Origin: Kineosporia rhizophila | GTDB taxonomy: Bacteria; Actinomycetota; Actinomycetes; Actinomycetales; Kineosporiaceae | Assembly: GCF_021277265.1 (NCBI RefSeq) | Contig: NZ_JAJSOH010000008.1 | Coordinates: 1 to 64,000, forward strand | Direction: 5' to 3' | Length of the DNA: 64,000 nucleotides | In this document: positions 49,140-57,029 of the stretch, piece after piece | Numbering within the stretch: position 1 is the stretch's first letter | How the letters are laid out: every line of letters begins with the position of its first letter | The notes under the pieces: model-generated | The model's input: the letters and a program-made list of their open reading frames with translations, nothing else | Told to the model about the DNA's origin: nothing | Database searches by the model: none | Made by a program: the position numbers and the translations under genes

Positions 49140-49942
49140 CGACCACCATCGGTCAAGAGAGCAGGACAGTCCTCGTGCCCGGCGGAGCGCGCCTGGAGAA
49201 CGCGAGGGCAGACGCAGTCGTGGCGATCGACGAGACCGAACACCAGCGTCGCCAGCAGCAGCGCCTGGGCGCAGTCACGGAGTTGCCCATCCTGCACTCA
49301 CTGAGCGAATTGCCGCACGGCTTACCGGTTTTCTTTGATGCTCTTGCACGCCGGGATCAGGAGCGTCTGGTGCGCGCGCCGTATTCGATGGTCGATTTCG
49401 TGGCGGACGGTGTCGTCCGTGAGGTCCGGCCGGCGGCTGATGTTGTCGGTGTCAGGGTGAGCACCGGGGCCTGGACGTCGCGGTTGCGGCGCGCAGCCGA
49501 GTTCGCGCGGTTCGCTCCCACCATGGCGGTGCTGCGACGACCACCAACACCCGAGCAGGAGCTGCAGGCCGATTACTTCGGGGTGGGGTTGGTTCAGCAG
49601 GGGCAGCCCGAGCAGGTGTATCTCGAAGCGAAGCCGCCGGCGGTGTCGTTCGCGCCCGTGCAGTGGCTCTTCCGTGAGCACGCTTACCGCGCATGGCTCG
49701 GCGAGCGCGGACCCGCAGCCCAACAGCGCCGCGCCCTGGTCGATCTGCTCGATTCCGCCCACGCCGTGCTCACCGACGAACAAGACCTGCATGCCGCCGG
49801 AGAGAGCCCAGAAGACGACGTCGCCGTGGCCCAGGCCGCCTACGACGCGGCTTTCGAGGCGCTGGAGGCCTGCGAGGCCATCCACGCCGAACCCGCCATC
49901 GACCACGCAACCTGCGTCGATGAGGACACAGACGAACTCTGA
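49136..49942 (+). CDS. Unknown protein coupled to the methyltransferase
   Basis: Not recognised; 268 residues from GTG 49136 in a 4-bp overlap. It has a mixed alpha/beta first part (TELPILHSLSELPHGLPVFF, VDFVADGVVREVRP), then QADYFGVGLVQQGQPEQVYL and a helical acidic end. No clear nuclease motif. Co-translation with the methyltransferase makes a partner role possible, but nothing in the sequence shows it. Confidence 0.66.
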   Translation: MTTTIGQESRTVLVPGGARLENARADAVVAIDETEHQRRQQQRLGAVTELPILHSLSELPHGLPVFFDALARRDQERLVRAPYSMVDFVADGVVREVRPAADVVGVRVSTGAWTSRLRRAAEFARFAPTMAVLRRPPTPEQELQADYFGVGLVQQGQPEQVYLEAKPPAVSFAPVQWLFREHAYRAWLGERGPAAQQRRALVDLLDSAHAVLTDEQDLHAAGESPEDDVAVAQAAYDAAFEALEACEAIHAEPAIDHATCVDEDTDEL

Positions 49943-49990
49943 CCACACCCCAGCCGGCACTCAACAGACTCAAGAAGGAGTCAGCATCTG

Positions 49991-50353
49991 ATGAACGAGC
50001 CCACCGTCACCATCACCGGAAACGTCGCCGCACCAGCGAAACTCCGCTACACCCCGGGCGACAAGATCCCGGTCACCGACCTGCGCCTGGCCGTGAACAT
50101 CCGCCGGCAGCAGGGCGATCAGTGGATCACGACCAGCACGCTCTGGTACGAGGTCACCGTCTGGCGCGCCCTGGCCCAGACCGTCGCCACATCTGTCCGC
50201 GTCGGTGACCGCCTCACCGTCATCGGCCGCGCCACGGACGTCCACACCTACGCCGATGGCCACGGCGAGATCCAGGCCACGACCAAGGTCACCGCGGAGA
50301 GCGTGACGACTGCCCTGGAGCAGCGCAGCACCGAGAGCGCCACCACCTTCTGA
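49991..50353 (+). CDS. ssb: Single-stranded DNA-binding protein (SSB-like)
   Basis: OB-fold protein of 120 residues. TVTITGNVAAPAKLRYTPGD, VTDLRLAVNIRRQQGDQWIT, LWYEVTVWRALAQTVATSVR and VGDRLTVIGRATDVHTYADG follow the SSB strand pattern. It lacks the acidic DDDIPF-type tip of host SSB, so it probably coats ssDNA during transfer or excision without the usual partner tail. AAGGAG lies upstream of ATG 49991. It precedes xis and int. Confidence 0.85.
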   Translation: MNEPTVTITGNVAAPAKLRYTPGDKIPVTDLRLAVNIRRQQGDQWITTSTLWYEVTVWRALAQTVATSVRVGDRLTVIGRATDVHTYADGHGEIQATTKVTAESVTTALEQRSTESATTF

Positions 50354-50420
50354 CCCGTTCCCGGGTGGGGCCGGCACGAGGCCGGCGCCACCCACCACAC
50401 CTGAGAGGAGACACCCAGAG

Positions 50421-50612
50421 ATGACGAAGCCCGGGGATGGGGACCAGGACGAGGTCCTCACCGTCAACGAGTTCTGCGAGACGTACAAGATCGCTCGATC
50501 GACCTTCTATGACTGGAAGGCCAAGGGTCGCGCCCCCAGGACGAAGAAGCTGCCGAACGGCGATCTTCGGATCACCCGCGCTGACGCTTCCACGTGGTGG
50601 GACGGTCTGTGA
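50421..50612 (+). CDS. xis: Excisionase (HTH_17-type)
   Basis: Recombination directionality factor of 63 residues. VLTVNEFCETYKIARSTFYD then WKAKGRAPRTKKLPNGDLRI is the winged-helix plan of actinobacterial excisionases. It sits directly before the integrase gene and overlaps it by 4 bp (GTGA), the usual xis-int arrangement. Shine-Dalgarno GAGAGGAG is upstream. Confidence 0.88.
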   Translation: MTKPGDGDQDEVLTVNEFCETYKIARSTFYDWKAKGRAPRTKKLPNGDLRITRADASTWWDGL

Positions 50613-51991
50613 CCGGCGAAACCAGTTACGACGTCCGAATCTGGAAGACAGAGGTCTACAAGGGTGTCCGGGGTACCACCCATCGAGTCCGGTGGACTGT
50701 GGCCGGCCAACGGTTCGGTGACAAGTTCGGCACCGCGGCGTTGGCAGACAGCTTCCGCTCAACCCTGATGACGGCGGCCCGCGCAGGAGAGGCCTTCGAC
50801 GTCCGGACGGGCGAGCCGATCTCGGCCAAGCGACGCCGGATCGAGAGCATTACTTGGTACGACTTCGCCCGTACCTATGTGGACGCGAAGTGGCCCGATG
50901 CCTCACCCAAGCACCGTAAGAGCACGGCAGAGTCGCTGATCACCGTCACGATGGCGCTGCTGGACCGGCCGGCCCCTACCGGCGGTGAGGGCGTGGCCAC
51001 CCGGTCGGCGCTACTGAACTACGGGTTCAACACGGTCCAGCGCGAGCAGGCGCCCGAGGCAGTACGGGCACGGTTGAAGTGGGTGCAGGAGCACTCCCGT
51101 CCTTTGGTCGACCTGCGGGAGCCGGAAACGATGCGGGCTGTCCTGGCTGCGATCGGCCGCAAGCTCACCGGAGGTCGCTGTGCTCCTCGCACGGCCGCCC
51201 TCAAGCGGTCCATCCTCCACAACGCGCTGCAATTCGCCGTCATCGAGAAGGGATACCTCGCCGAGAACCCTCTGAAGAACACGCCGGCCAAGGCCACGCC
51301 ACCCACCGGGATGGTGGATCGCCGGGTGGTCCCCAACCCCCGCCAGGCCGAGGCGTTGCTGAAGGCCGTTGCGGTGACGCCGCGGACCGGGCCTCACCTG
51401 GCGGCGTTCTTCGGCGCCATCTACTACGCCGGCCTACGGCCCGAGGAAGCCGCCGCGCTGCGGGAGCTGGACCTGGACCTTCCGCCCGTGACGACGCCGG
51501 ATGCTTTCGGATGGATCTTGCTTGCCCGGGCAGCGCCGGAGAACGGCCGGCAGTGGTCCGACACCGGGCAGCGCCGGCACGAGCGGGAGCTGAAGCATCG
51601 TCCCGTCGGTGACGTCCGGCGGGTCCCTTGCCCGCCCGAGCTGGTCACCCTTTTCCGCGATCACCTCAAGCGGTTCCGGACCGATCACGAAGGCCGCCTG
51701 TTCCGCAGTGAGATGGGAACCACACTGTCCTCGGGCAGTTACACCAAGCTCTGGGCCAGGGCCCGGAAGGCCGCACTGACCGAGGCCCAGGCGACTTCGC
51801 CCCTGGCGCGTCGGCCGTATGACCTACGTCACGCTTGTGTCTCCACCTGGCTCAACGACGGGGTGACGGCGACCCAGGTGGCTGAATGGGCAGGTCACTC
51901 CGTGAATGTCCTGCTTCGGGTCTATGCCAAGTGTCTGGATGGGGGAGAGGTCCAGGCTCTGGCCAAGCTCGCCAAGGCCCGGCGGAAGTGA
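50609..51991 (+). CDS. int: Tyrosine recombinase / site-specific integrase
   Basis: Integrase of 460 residues from GTG 50609, overlapping xis by 4 bp. An N-terminal arm-binding domain (VRIWKTEVYKGVRGTTHRVR) and SAM-like core-binding domain precede the catalytic domain. Catalytic residues: Arg in YYAGLRPEEAAALREL, HxxR in YDLRHACVSTWLN, His/Trp box in WAGHSVNVLL and the nucleophile tyrosine in RVYAKCLDG. It catalyses integration into and excision from tRNA-Tyr; the attachment repeat starts about 125 bp downstream. Confidence 0.95.
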   Translation: MTGETSYDVRIWKTEVYKGVRGTTHRVRWTVAGQRFGDKFGTAALADSFRSTLMTAARAGEAFDVRTGEPISAKRRRIESITWYDFARTYVDAKWPDASPKHRKSTAESLITVTMALLDRPAPTGGEGVATRSALLNYGFNTVQREQAPEAVRARLKWVQEHSRPLVDLREPETMRAVLAAIGRKLTGGRCAPRTAALKRSILHNALQFAVIEKGYLAENPLKNTPAKATPPTGMVDRRVVPNPRQAEALLKAVAVTPRTGPHLAAFFGAIYYAGLRPEEAAALRELDLDLPPVTTPDAFGWILLARAAPENGRQWSDTGQRRHERELKHRPVGDVRRVPCPPELVTLFRDHLKRFRTDHEGRLFRSEMGTTLSSGSYTKLWARARKAALTEAQATSPLARRPYDLRHACVSTWLNDGVTATQVAEWAGHSVNVLLRVYAKCLDGGEVQALAKLAKARRK

Positions 51992-52073
51992 TCTTGGAAA
52001 AAACTTCGGGGCGTATTGGGGGCGGACACCCGTAGAACCCCGTTCCCAGCCGGTGACGCCCGGACAGAACGAG

Positions 52074-52115
52074 AAACGCCCACTGACCTGTTTCCGCAGG
52101 TCAGCGGGCGTTTTT
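52074..52115. terminator. Bidirectional hairpin terminator between integrase and tRNA-Tyr
   Basis: AAACGCCC and TGACCTG pair with CAGGTCA and GGGCGTTT around a TTTCCG loop, followed by TTTTT on the plus strand and preceded by the matching A-run for the minus strand. It serves both the integrase and the convergent tRNA-Tyr gene. Confidence 0.85.
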
Positions 52116-52172
52116 CCTGGTGTGGCTGGTGCAGGGTTCGAACCTGCGTAGGCTGAGCCGTCTGATTTACAG
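52116..52172. repeat. attR: 57-bp direct repeat overlapping tRNA-Tyr
   Basis: Identical to 23412-23468. It covers the tRNA-Tyr 3' part from the anticodon loop to 7 bp past the mature 3' end. Integration therefore leaves a complete tRNA at this end. Confidence 0.93.
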
Positions 52173-52204
52173 TCAGATCCCTTTGGCCACTCGGGCAACC
52201 AGCC
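52123..52204 (-). tRNA. tRNA-Tyr (GTA)
   Basis: 82-nt class II tRNA. Acceptor GGCTGGT pairs with ACCAGCC, discriminator A, no encoded CCA. The anticodon loop reads CTGTAAA between TCTGA/TCAGA stems, giving GTA. It has a long variable arm and T arm GCAGG-TTCGAAC-CCTGC. It is the integration target of the element; from literature, SLP1 of Streptomyces also uses a tRNA-Tyr gene. Confidence 0.97.
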
Positions 52205-52356
52205 TTGGTGCACCGTCCGAGCCCTTCGGCCCGTTCGGCGAATGGAAGAATAGCAAGGATGACGGGTGCTTCGCGCACCCGCTCCCGTCCGGGCCCCTCC
52301 GAGGGGCTCCGGCGGACCGTTCGGACCCCCTCAGGTAAGCAAGAAGGAGCTTCGTC

Positions 52357-52851
52357 TTGGCCAGCGATTCGTCGTTCGATGTGGTCAGCAAGGTCGACCG
52401 GCAGGAGGTCGACAACGCGCTCAACCAGGCGGAGAAGGAGATCGCCCAGCGCTACGACTTCAAGGGTGTCGGCGCCTCGATCGAGTGGAGCGGTGAGAAG
52501 ACCGTGGTGATCAAGGCCAACAGCGAGGAGCGGGTGGCCGCGGTTCTGGACGTGTTCCAGAGCAAGCTGATCAAACGTGGTGTCTCGCTGAAGGTGCTGG
52601 ACTCCTCCGAGCCCAAGGCCTCCGGCAAGGAGTACCGGATGGAGTCCGAGATCAAGGAGGGCCTGTCCCAGGAGATCGCCAAGAAGATCGGCAAGATCAT
52701 CCGGGACGAGGGCCCGAAGGGTGTGAAGACCCAGATCACCGGCGAGGAGATGCGGGTCTCCAGCAAGAGCCGCGACGACCTGCAGGAGGTCATCACGCTG
52801 CTCAAGGGCGCCGACCTGGACGTGGCGCTGCAGTTCGTGAACTACCGCTGA
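52357..52851 (+). CDS. YajQ-family nucleotide-binding protein
   Basis: Protein of 164 residues: [45 protein letters not shown] and the basic [12 protein letters not shown] match the YajQ family (two ferredoxin-like folds). Relatives in Xanthomonas bind cyclic di-GMP; elsewhere RNA or nucleotide binding is reported. It starts at TTG 52357 behind AAGAAGGAG. It faces away from tRNA-Tyr and is followed by a hairpin. Confidence 0.93.
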   Translation: MASDSSFDVVSKVDRQEVDNALNQAEKEIAQRYDFKGVGASIEWSGEKTVVIKANSEERVAAVLDVFQSKLIKRGVSLKVLDSSEPKASGKEYRMESEIKEGLSQEIAKKIGKIIRDEGPKGVKTQITGEEMRVSSKSRDDLQEVITLLKGADLDVALQFVNYR

Positions 52852-52879
52852 ACTGAGACGCAGAACACAAACTGAAGAC

Positions 52880-52912
52880 GGCGTCGGGCCCACCTGGGTG
52901 GGCACCGGCGCC
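52880..52912. terminator. Hairpin between yajQ and the efflux gene
   Basis: GGCGTCGGGCCCACC pairs with GGTGGGCACCGGCGCC with minor mismatches; CTTTCGTTGT follows. Placed between convergent genes, so it may act in both directions. Confidence 0.7.
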
Positions 52913-52929
52913 GCTTTCGTTGTGGGGCC

Positions 52930-54483
52930 TCAGACCGTCACCAGTGCCGGTGCCTCTTCCCGGTGGCGCGCGGGGAGCAGGAGGGCCACGGCGACGGCCG
53001 CGAGCGCCGCGGTGCCCGCGGCGATCAGTGAGCCGGCCTGCACGCCGTCCAGGAATCCCTGGCGCACTGCGTCGGCGGCCGGCCCGGCGACCGATGCGGG
53101 CAGTTGCCCGACCATCTGCATGCCGGCCATCACCGACTCCTTCGCGATCGCCGTGGTCTCCCCGTCGACGCCCAGGCCGGACAGCGAGTCCTGGATGCTC
53201 GAGGCGTAGAAGGAGCTCGTCACCGAGCCCAGCACCGCGACCCCGAGCGTGCCGCCGACCTCACGGGTGGTGTCGTTGACCGCCGAGCCCACGCCCGCCT
53301 TCTCCTTCGGCAGCGCCCCGACGATCGCGTCGGTGGCCGGGCCGGTGCTCAGGGCCAGGCCGGTCGCCATCAGCACCATCGAGCAGATCACCTTGCCCCA
53401 GTAGTCCGACTCCAAGGTCACCGTGGAGGCCAGGTAGAAGCCGGCCGACATCGAGGCCAGGCCGGCGGTGACCACCACGGTGGTGCCCCAGCGCTTCATC
53501 AGCAGGATCGCGACCGGCGACAGGACCCCGGTGACCAGCGCGAACGGCAGAGTGGCGAGACCGGCCCGGAGGGCGCCCCAGCCCTCTACGGCCTGGAAGT
53601 ACTGGGTGATCAGGAAGATGAAGCCGAACAGGGCGAAGAACGCCGCGGTGATCGCCCCGCTGGCCGCGCTGAACCGGGGGTTGGTGAAGAGCCGGACGTC
53701 GAGCAGCGGGTGCGGGTGCCGGGCCTCCCAGGCGATGAACCCGGCCAGCAGCAGCACCGCCGCCACGAAACCGGTGATCGTGGTGGCCGACGTCCAGCCG
53801 TGTCCGGGGGCCTCGATCAGGGTCCAGACCAGGGTGCCCACGACCGCCACCGAGCCCAGCGCGCCGAGCCGGTCGAAGCCACCGGCCTGCTCGTCCCTCG
53901 ACTCGCCGAGCACGAACCAGCCGGCGGCCAGGGCCAGGGCGGCGAGCGGCAGGTTGACCAGGAACACCGAGTTCCAGGCGAAGTGCTCCAGCAGCACCCC
54001 GCCGCTGACCGGGCCGATCGCCACGGCCAGGCCGGAGACGCCGGCCCAGACCCCGATCGCGGTGGCCCGCTCGCGGGCGTCGGTGAAGACGTTGGTCAGG
54101 AGCCCCAGGGTGGCCGGGTAGATCATCGCCGCCGCCACCCCCATCGCGGCCCGCCCGGCGACCAGTTCCCCGGTGGTGGAAGCGAGCGAGGCCAGGAACG
54201 AGGTCAGGGCGAACAGCGCCAGGCCGAGCTGCAGGGTGCGCAGCCGCCCGAACCGGTCACCGAGGTGACCGCTGAGCAGCAGCAGGCTGGCGAAGACGAG
54301 CGTGTAGGCATCGACGATCCACTGCAGGCCGCTGGTCGAGGCACCCAGTTCGCGGCTCAGGGTCGGCAGCGCGACGTTGACGATCGTGTTGTCCACCGTG
54401 ACCAGCAGCACGCTCAGGCAGAGCACGACCAGCATCCACCAGCGGCGCGGGTCACGGGCAGCGTTCGGGTTCGGTGCGCTCAT
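52930..54483 (-). CDS. MFS drug efflux transporter, DHA2 (EmrB/QacA) family
   Basis: Proton-coupled efflux pump of 517 residues and about 14 spans. DHA2 motifs: LLVTVDNTIVNVALPTLSRE (D1), WIVDAYTLVFASLLLLSGHL, GDRFGRLRT (motif A), GVWAGVSGLAVAIGPVSGGV (motif C). ATG 54483 has AAGGAG 7 nt upstream; the frame is open upstream but that part is the antisense of the regulator gene. A divergent TetR gene lies 100 bp away with an inverted repeat between them, so substrate-induced derepression is likely. Confidence 0.94.
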   Translation of the reverse strand: MSAPNPNAARDPRRWWMLVVLCLSVLLVTVDNTIVNVALPTLSRELGASTSGLQWIVDAYTLVFASLLLLSGHLGDRFGRLRTLQLGLALFALTSFLASLASTTGELVAGRAAMGVAAAMIYPATLGLLTNVFTDARERATAIGVWAGVSGLAVAIGPVSGGVLLEHFAWNSVFLVNLPLAALALAAGWFVLGESRDEQAGGFDRLGALGSVAVVGTLVWTLIEAPGHGWTSATTITGFVAAVLLLAGFIAWEARHPHPLLDVRLFTNPRFSAASGAITAAFFALFGFIFLITQYFQAVEGWGALRAGLATLPFALVTGVLSPVAILLMKRWGTTVVVTAGLASMSAGFYLASTVTLESDYWGKVICSMVLMATGLALSTGPATDAIVGALPKEKAGVGSAVNDTTREVGGTLGVAVLGSVTSSFYASSIQDSLSGLGVDGETTAIAKESVMAGMQMVGQLPASVAGPAADAVRQGFLDGVQAGSLIAAGTAALAAVAVALLLPARHREEAPALVTV

Positions 54484-54494
54484 CGCCAGCTCCT

Positions 54495-54530
54495 TAGAAC
54501 AACGTCCTATAGTTGTGGCACTACGTTCTA
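54495..54530. promoter_or_regulatory. Candidate TetR operator between efflux gene and regulator
   Basis: TAGAAC (54495-54500) and GTTCTA (54525-54530) form an inverted repeat with ACGT next to both arms. It lies just upstream of the efflux start and around CTATAG, a possible -10. Confidence 0.55.
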
Positions 54531-54582
54531 CTAGCGGCCCGGGTTCGTCAACCCCGGGGGCGTGGTGAGGGAGGATGGGCCG

Positions 54583-55464
54583 ATGGAGGACGGGTCGGCA
54601 CGGGTTTCGTCGGGTGGTCGAGTGGGCGGAACGAAGGACGGCGAAGTCGGCGATGGCGGCAGCGGTCCGTTGGGTGGGGGGTCGGCTCCGTCGACGAACC
54701 GTGCGGAACGGACCAAGGCTCCGGCGGCGTCGTCCGCCGGGCCGACAGTTGAGTCGTCGCCCCGAAAGAAGACGCGGAAAACCGTTGCGGCGCAGACGAA
54801 GGCCCGCTCCGTGCGCACCCCCAGCGCGGACGTGAAGACCGCGCTGACCGACGCCGCCGAAGCGGTGCTGATGCGCGAGGGCCCGGCGGCGGTCACGGTG
54901 CGTGCGGTGGCCGCTGAGGCCGGGGTCGCGCCGATGGGCGTCTACAACCGGTTCGGCAGCAAGGACGGCCTGATCGAGGCGCTGCTGATCCGCGGCTTCC
55001 AGGGGCTGACGGCGGCGATCTCGCCTCGGGACGCCGAGGCCGACCCGGTCCTGCGGCTCTGGATGTCGGGGCTGCGCTACCGGGAGTTCGCGCTGTCCCA
55101 CCGCTCGCACTACGCCCTGATGTTCGGCGACCTGACCGAGAAGGACTGGGAGCCCTCGGACGAGTTCGCCGACCGTGCCGGGGCGGCGTTCCAGGTCCTG
55201 GTGGACCACGTCTTCACCCTGATGGCGGCCGGCCGGCTGATCGAGGGTGATGCGGCCACGGTGGCCAGGCAGGTCTGGAGCGCGGTGCACGGCGCGGTCG
55301 CACTGGAGATGGGCGGCCTGGTGGCGCCGGACGAGGCCGAGGCCTCGTACCGCCGGGTGCTGGTCATGATCGTTCGTGGGCTCGCGGTGCCCGGAACCCT
55401 GGTCTTCCCCGACCCGCAGGGCCCGCCAGGAACCCCCGAAAAGCGTTCTGACCAGGACGAATGA
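54583..55464 (+). CDS. TetR/AcrR regulator of the efflux gene
   Basis: Regulator of 293 residues from ATG 54583 (GGAGG 8 nt upstream); GTG 54562 is possible. The first 85 residues are a low-complexity polar and basic extension (SSPRKKTRKTVAAQTKARS). The helix-turn-helix is VTVRAVAAEAGVAPMGVYNR then FGSKDGL. The C-terminal domain (YREFALSHRSHYALMFGDL, AVHGAVALEMGG) is of the WHG-type TetR_C family. Divergent from the DHA2 pump, its probable target. Confidence 0.88.
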   Translation: MEDGSARVSSGGRVGGTKDGEVGDGGSGPLGGGSAPSTNRAERTKAPAASSAGPTVESSPRKKTRKTVAAQTKARSVRTPSADVKTALTDAAEAVLMREGPAAVTVRAVAAEAGVAPMGVYNRFGSKDGLIEALLIRGFQGLTAAISPRDAEADPVLRLWMSGLRYREFALSHRSHYALMFGDLTEKDWEPSDEFADRAGAAFQVLVDHVFTLMAAGRLIEGDAATVARQVWSAVHGAVALEMGGLVAPDEAEASYRRVLVMIVRGLAVPGTLVFPDPQGPPGTPEKRSDQDE

Positions 55465-55566
55465 TGCTCCGGCGCGGCGCGTGGGGGAATGGATTTCAGT
55501 CCTGGGCCCCGGATCCTGTATCGTTCTCGACGTCGCCGGGAAAGCAACAAGCCGCCCGGAGGACAG

Positions 55567-55639
55567 GCCCCGATAGCTCAGTCGGCAGAGCGTCTCCATG
55601 GTAAGGAGAAGGTCTAGGGTTCGATTCCCTATCGGGGCT
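55567..55639 (+). tRNA. tRNA-Thr (GGT)
   Basis: 73-nt cloverleaf: GCCCCGA pairs with TCGGGGC, discriminator T, anticodon loop ATGGTAA (GGT) in a CTCC/GGAG stem, T loop TTCGATT. No encoded CCA. The order tRNA-Thr, tRNA-Met, rpmG is conserved in actinobacteria. Confidence 0.96.
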
Positions 55640-55672
55640 CTGGTTGGTCTTGTCCAGAGCGAGACCGCACTT

Positions 55673-55745
55673 GGCGGGGTAGCTCAGTTGGTAGAGCAAA
55701 CGACTCATAATCGTTGTGTCACGGGTTCAAGTCCCGTCCTCGCTA
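55673..55745 (+). tRNA. tRNA-Met (CAT), elongator type
   Basis: 73 nt: GGCGGGG pairs with CCTCGCT (two G-T pairs), discriminator A, anticodon loop CTCATAA in an AACGA/TCGTT stem, T arm ACGGG-TTCAAGT-CCCGT. The paired acceptor end and lack of the three G-C initiator pairs indicate elongator Met. Confidence 0.95.
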
Positions 55746-55814
55746 CTCTGAAGTTATCTTTACCGCCGCAGTTCGATCCTCATCGACAGCGAACCCATCG
55801 AAAGAGGCCCCGCC

Positions 55815-55985
55815 GTGGCTAGCAAGGCTGCAGACGTCCGCCCGAAGATCACCATGGCGTGCGTCGAGTGCAAAGAGCGCAACTACATCACCAAGAAGAA
55901 CCGGCGTAACGACCCGGACCGGATGGAACTGAAGAAGTTCTGCCCGCGCTGCGGCAACCACACCGCGCACCGCGAGACCCGCTGA
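55815..55985 (+). CDS. rpmG: 50S ribosomal protein L33
   Basis: Ribosomal protein of 56 residues. [20 protein letters not shown], then [20 protein letters not shown] and [16 protein letters not shown]. Two CxxC pairs make the zinc-binding (C+) form, as opposed to the zinc-free paralogue used under zinc limitation. GTG 55815 is the start, 70 bp after tRNA-Met; a hairpin follows. Confidence 0.95.
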   Translation: MASKAADVRPKITMACVECKERNYITKKNRRNDPDRMELKKFCPRCGNHTAHRETR

Positions 55986-56001
55986 GTCGTCCTCGCCGGA
56001 A

Positions 56002-56025
56002 GGCCGTCCCGTTCGCGGGGCGGCC
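56002..56025 (+). terminator. Hairpin after rpmG
   Basis: GGCCGTCCCG-TTCG-CGGGGCGGCC: 10-bp stem with one G-T pair and a stable TTCG loop. Confidence 0.75.
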
Positions 56026-56089
56026 ATTCGTCATGTTTGCCCCCTGATCTCGGGCCCCGCCAGGTCAGCCAGAACCAAGGAGCCGTCCC

Positions 56090-56566
56090 GTGGGCGTGAA
56101 CCCACAGATCGCCGGCAAGACCTACACCGGTGCGCCGGTCTACGAGGTCGGCCGGGAGAAGATCCGCGAGTTCGCCGAGGCGATCGGTTCGACCGATCCG
56201 GTGCACACCGACCCGGCGGCCGCCCAGGCGCTCGGTCACCCCGACGTGGTGGCCCCGCCCACCTTCGCCATCGTGATCGCCCAGCGCTGCGAGGGGCAGG
56301 TGATGAGCGATCCGGAGGCCGGGATCGACTACACCCGCCTGGTGCACGGCGAGCAGAAGTTCACCCACCACCGGCCGATCGTCGCCGGTGACCGCCTCAC
56401 CTCGGTGGCGCACGTCGACGACGCCCGGCTGATGGCCGGCAACGGCCGGGTGATCACCCGGGTCGAGATCACCGACGCAGCGGGCGAACCGGTCGTCACC
56501 GCCGTGTCGATGGTGGTCATCCGGGCCGAGGAAAAGGCCGAGGAAAAAGCTGAGGAGAAGGCGTGA
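56090..56566 (+). CDS. hadA: (3R)-hydroxyacyl-ACP dehydratase subunit HadA-like (MaoC N-terminal)
   Basis: Hot-dog-fold protein of 158 residues; FAEAIGSTDPVHTDPAAAQA and DVVAPPTFAIVIAQRC match the HadA/FAS1-like dehydratase family, which lacks the catalytic dyad and pairs with HadB. The tail ends in three AEEK repeats. GTG 56090 follows AAGGAG. It lies after rpmG as in Mycobacterium, and overlaps hadB by 4 bp. Confidence 0.9.
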   Translation: MGVNPQIAGKTYTGAPVYEVGREKIREFAEAIGSTDPVHTDPAAAQALGHPDVVAPPTFAIVIAQRCEGQVMSDPEAGIDYTRLVHGEQKFTHHRPIVAGDRLTSVAHVDDARLMAGNGRVITRVEITDAAGEPVVTAVSMVVIRAEEKAEEKAEEKA

Positions 56567-56988
56567 GCGCGAAGTTCGGCCAGGTCGCGGTGGGCGAGGA
56601 GCTGCCCGCGGCGGACATCACCGTCACCCGCGCCGACCTGATCCGCTACGCCGGGGCCAGCGGCGACTTCAACGTGATCCACTGGAACGAGCGGGTGGCC
56701 ACCTCGGTCGGCCTGCCCGGCGTGATCGCGCACGGGATGTACACGATGGCCCTGGGCGGCCGGTACGTCAGTGAGTGGGCCGGCGACGCCGGTGCGGTGC
56801 TGGAGTACGGCGTCCGGTTCACCAACCCGGTGCCGGTACCGGACGACGAGGCCGGGGCCACCATCACGTTCGGCGGCAAGGTCACGGCCGTCGACGAGGA
56901 GAACCGCACCGCCACCGTCACCCTGACCGCGCTCAGCAGCGGGCAGAAGGTCCTGGGCAAGGCGATCGCCAAGGTCCGGCTCGCCTGA
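56563..56988 (+). CDS. hadB: (3R)-hydroxyacyl-ACP dehydratase subunit HadB-like (MaoC)
   Basis: Catalytic hot-dog subunit of 141 residues. The hydratase-2 motif is complete: YAGASGDFNVIHWNERVATS with Asp and His, then GLPGVIAHGMYTMALGGRYV. With HadA it dehydrates 3-hydroxyacyl chains in fatty acid elongation. GTG 56563 overlaps hadA (GTGA). Confidence 0.93.
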   Translation: MSAKFGQVAVGEELPAADITVTRADLIRYAGASGDFNVIHWNERVATSVGLPGVIAHGMYTMALGGRYVSEWAGDAGAVLEYGVRFTNPVPVPDDEAGATITFGGKVTAVDEENRTATVTLTALSSGQKVLGKAIAKVRLA

Positions 56989-57029
56989 CCTGATCGGGCG
57001 GGATCGCGGAGCGGACGGGCACGACAAGC

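Larger units (their letters stand above)
23412..52172. mobile_element. Integrative (conjugative or mobilisable) element in tRNA-Tyr
   Basis: About 28.7 kb bounded by perfect 57-bp direct repeats, with a tyrosine integrase and excisionase at the right end next to the intact tRNA-Tyr. Transfer genes present are a MobF relaxase and a VirD4-like coupling protein. No FtsK/TraB translocase, VirB4-type ATPase or RepSA/Prim-Pol replication protein was recognised, so it differs from classical actinomycete elements such as pSAM2 and SLP1. Cargo: XRE-ImmA regulator, unknown enzymes, APH-like kinase, Nudix fusion, C5 methyltransferase. The left 3 kb is visibly more AT-rich than the rest. Confidence 0.92.

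Noticed and set aside
48063..49942. Type II restriction-modification pair
   Set aside because: The gene next to the methyltransferase has no PD-(D/E)XK, HNH or GIY-YIG motif visible by eye.
54484..55599. Upstream extension of the DHA2 transporter frame (to 889 codons)
   Set aside because: It runs antisense through the TetR gene and the intergenic operator; the ATG at 54483 has a good ribosome-binding site and the family start.
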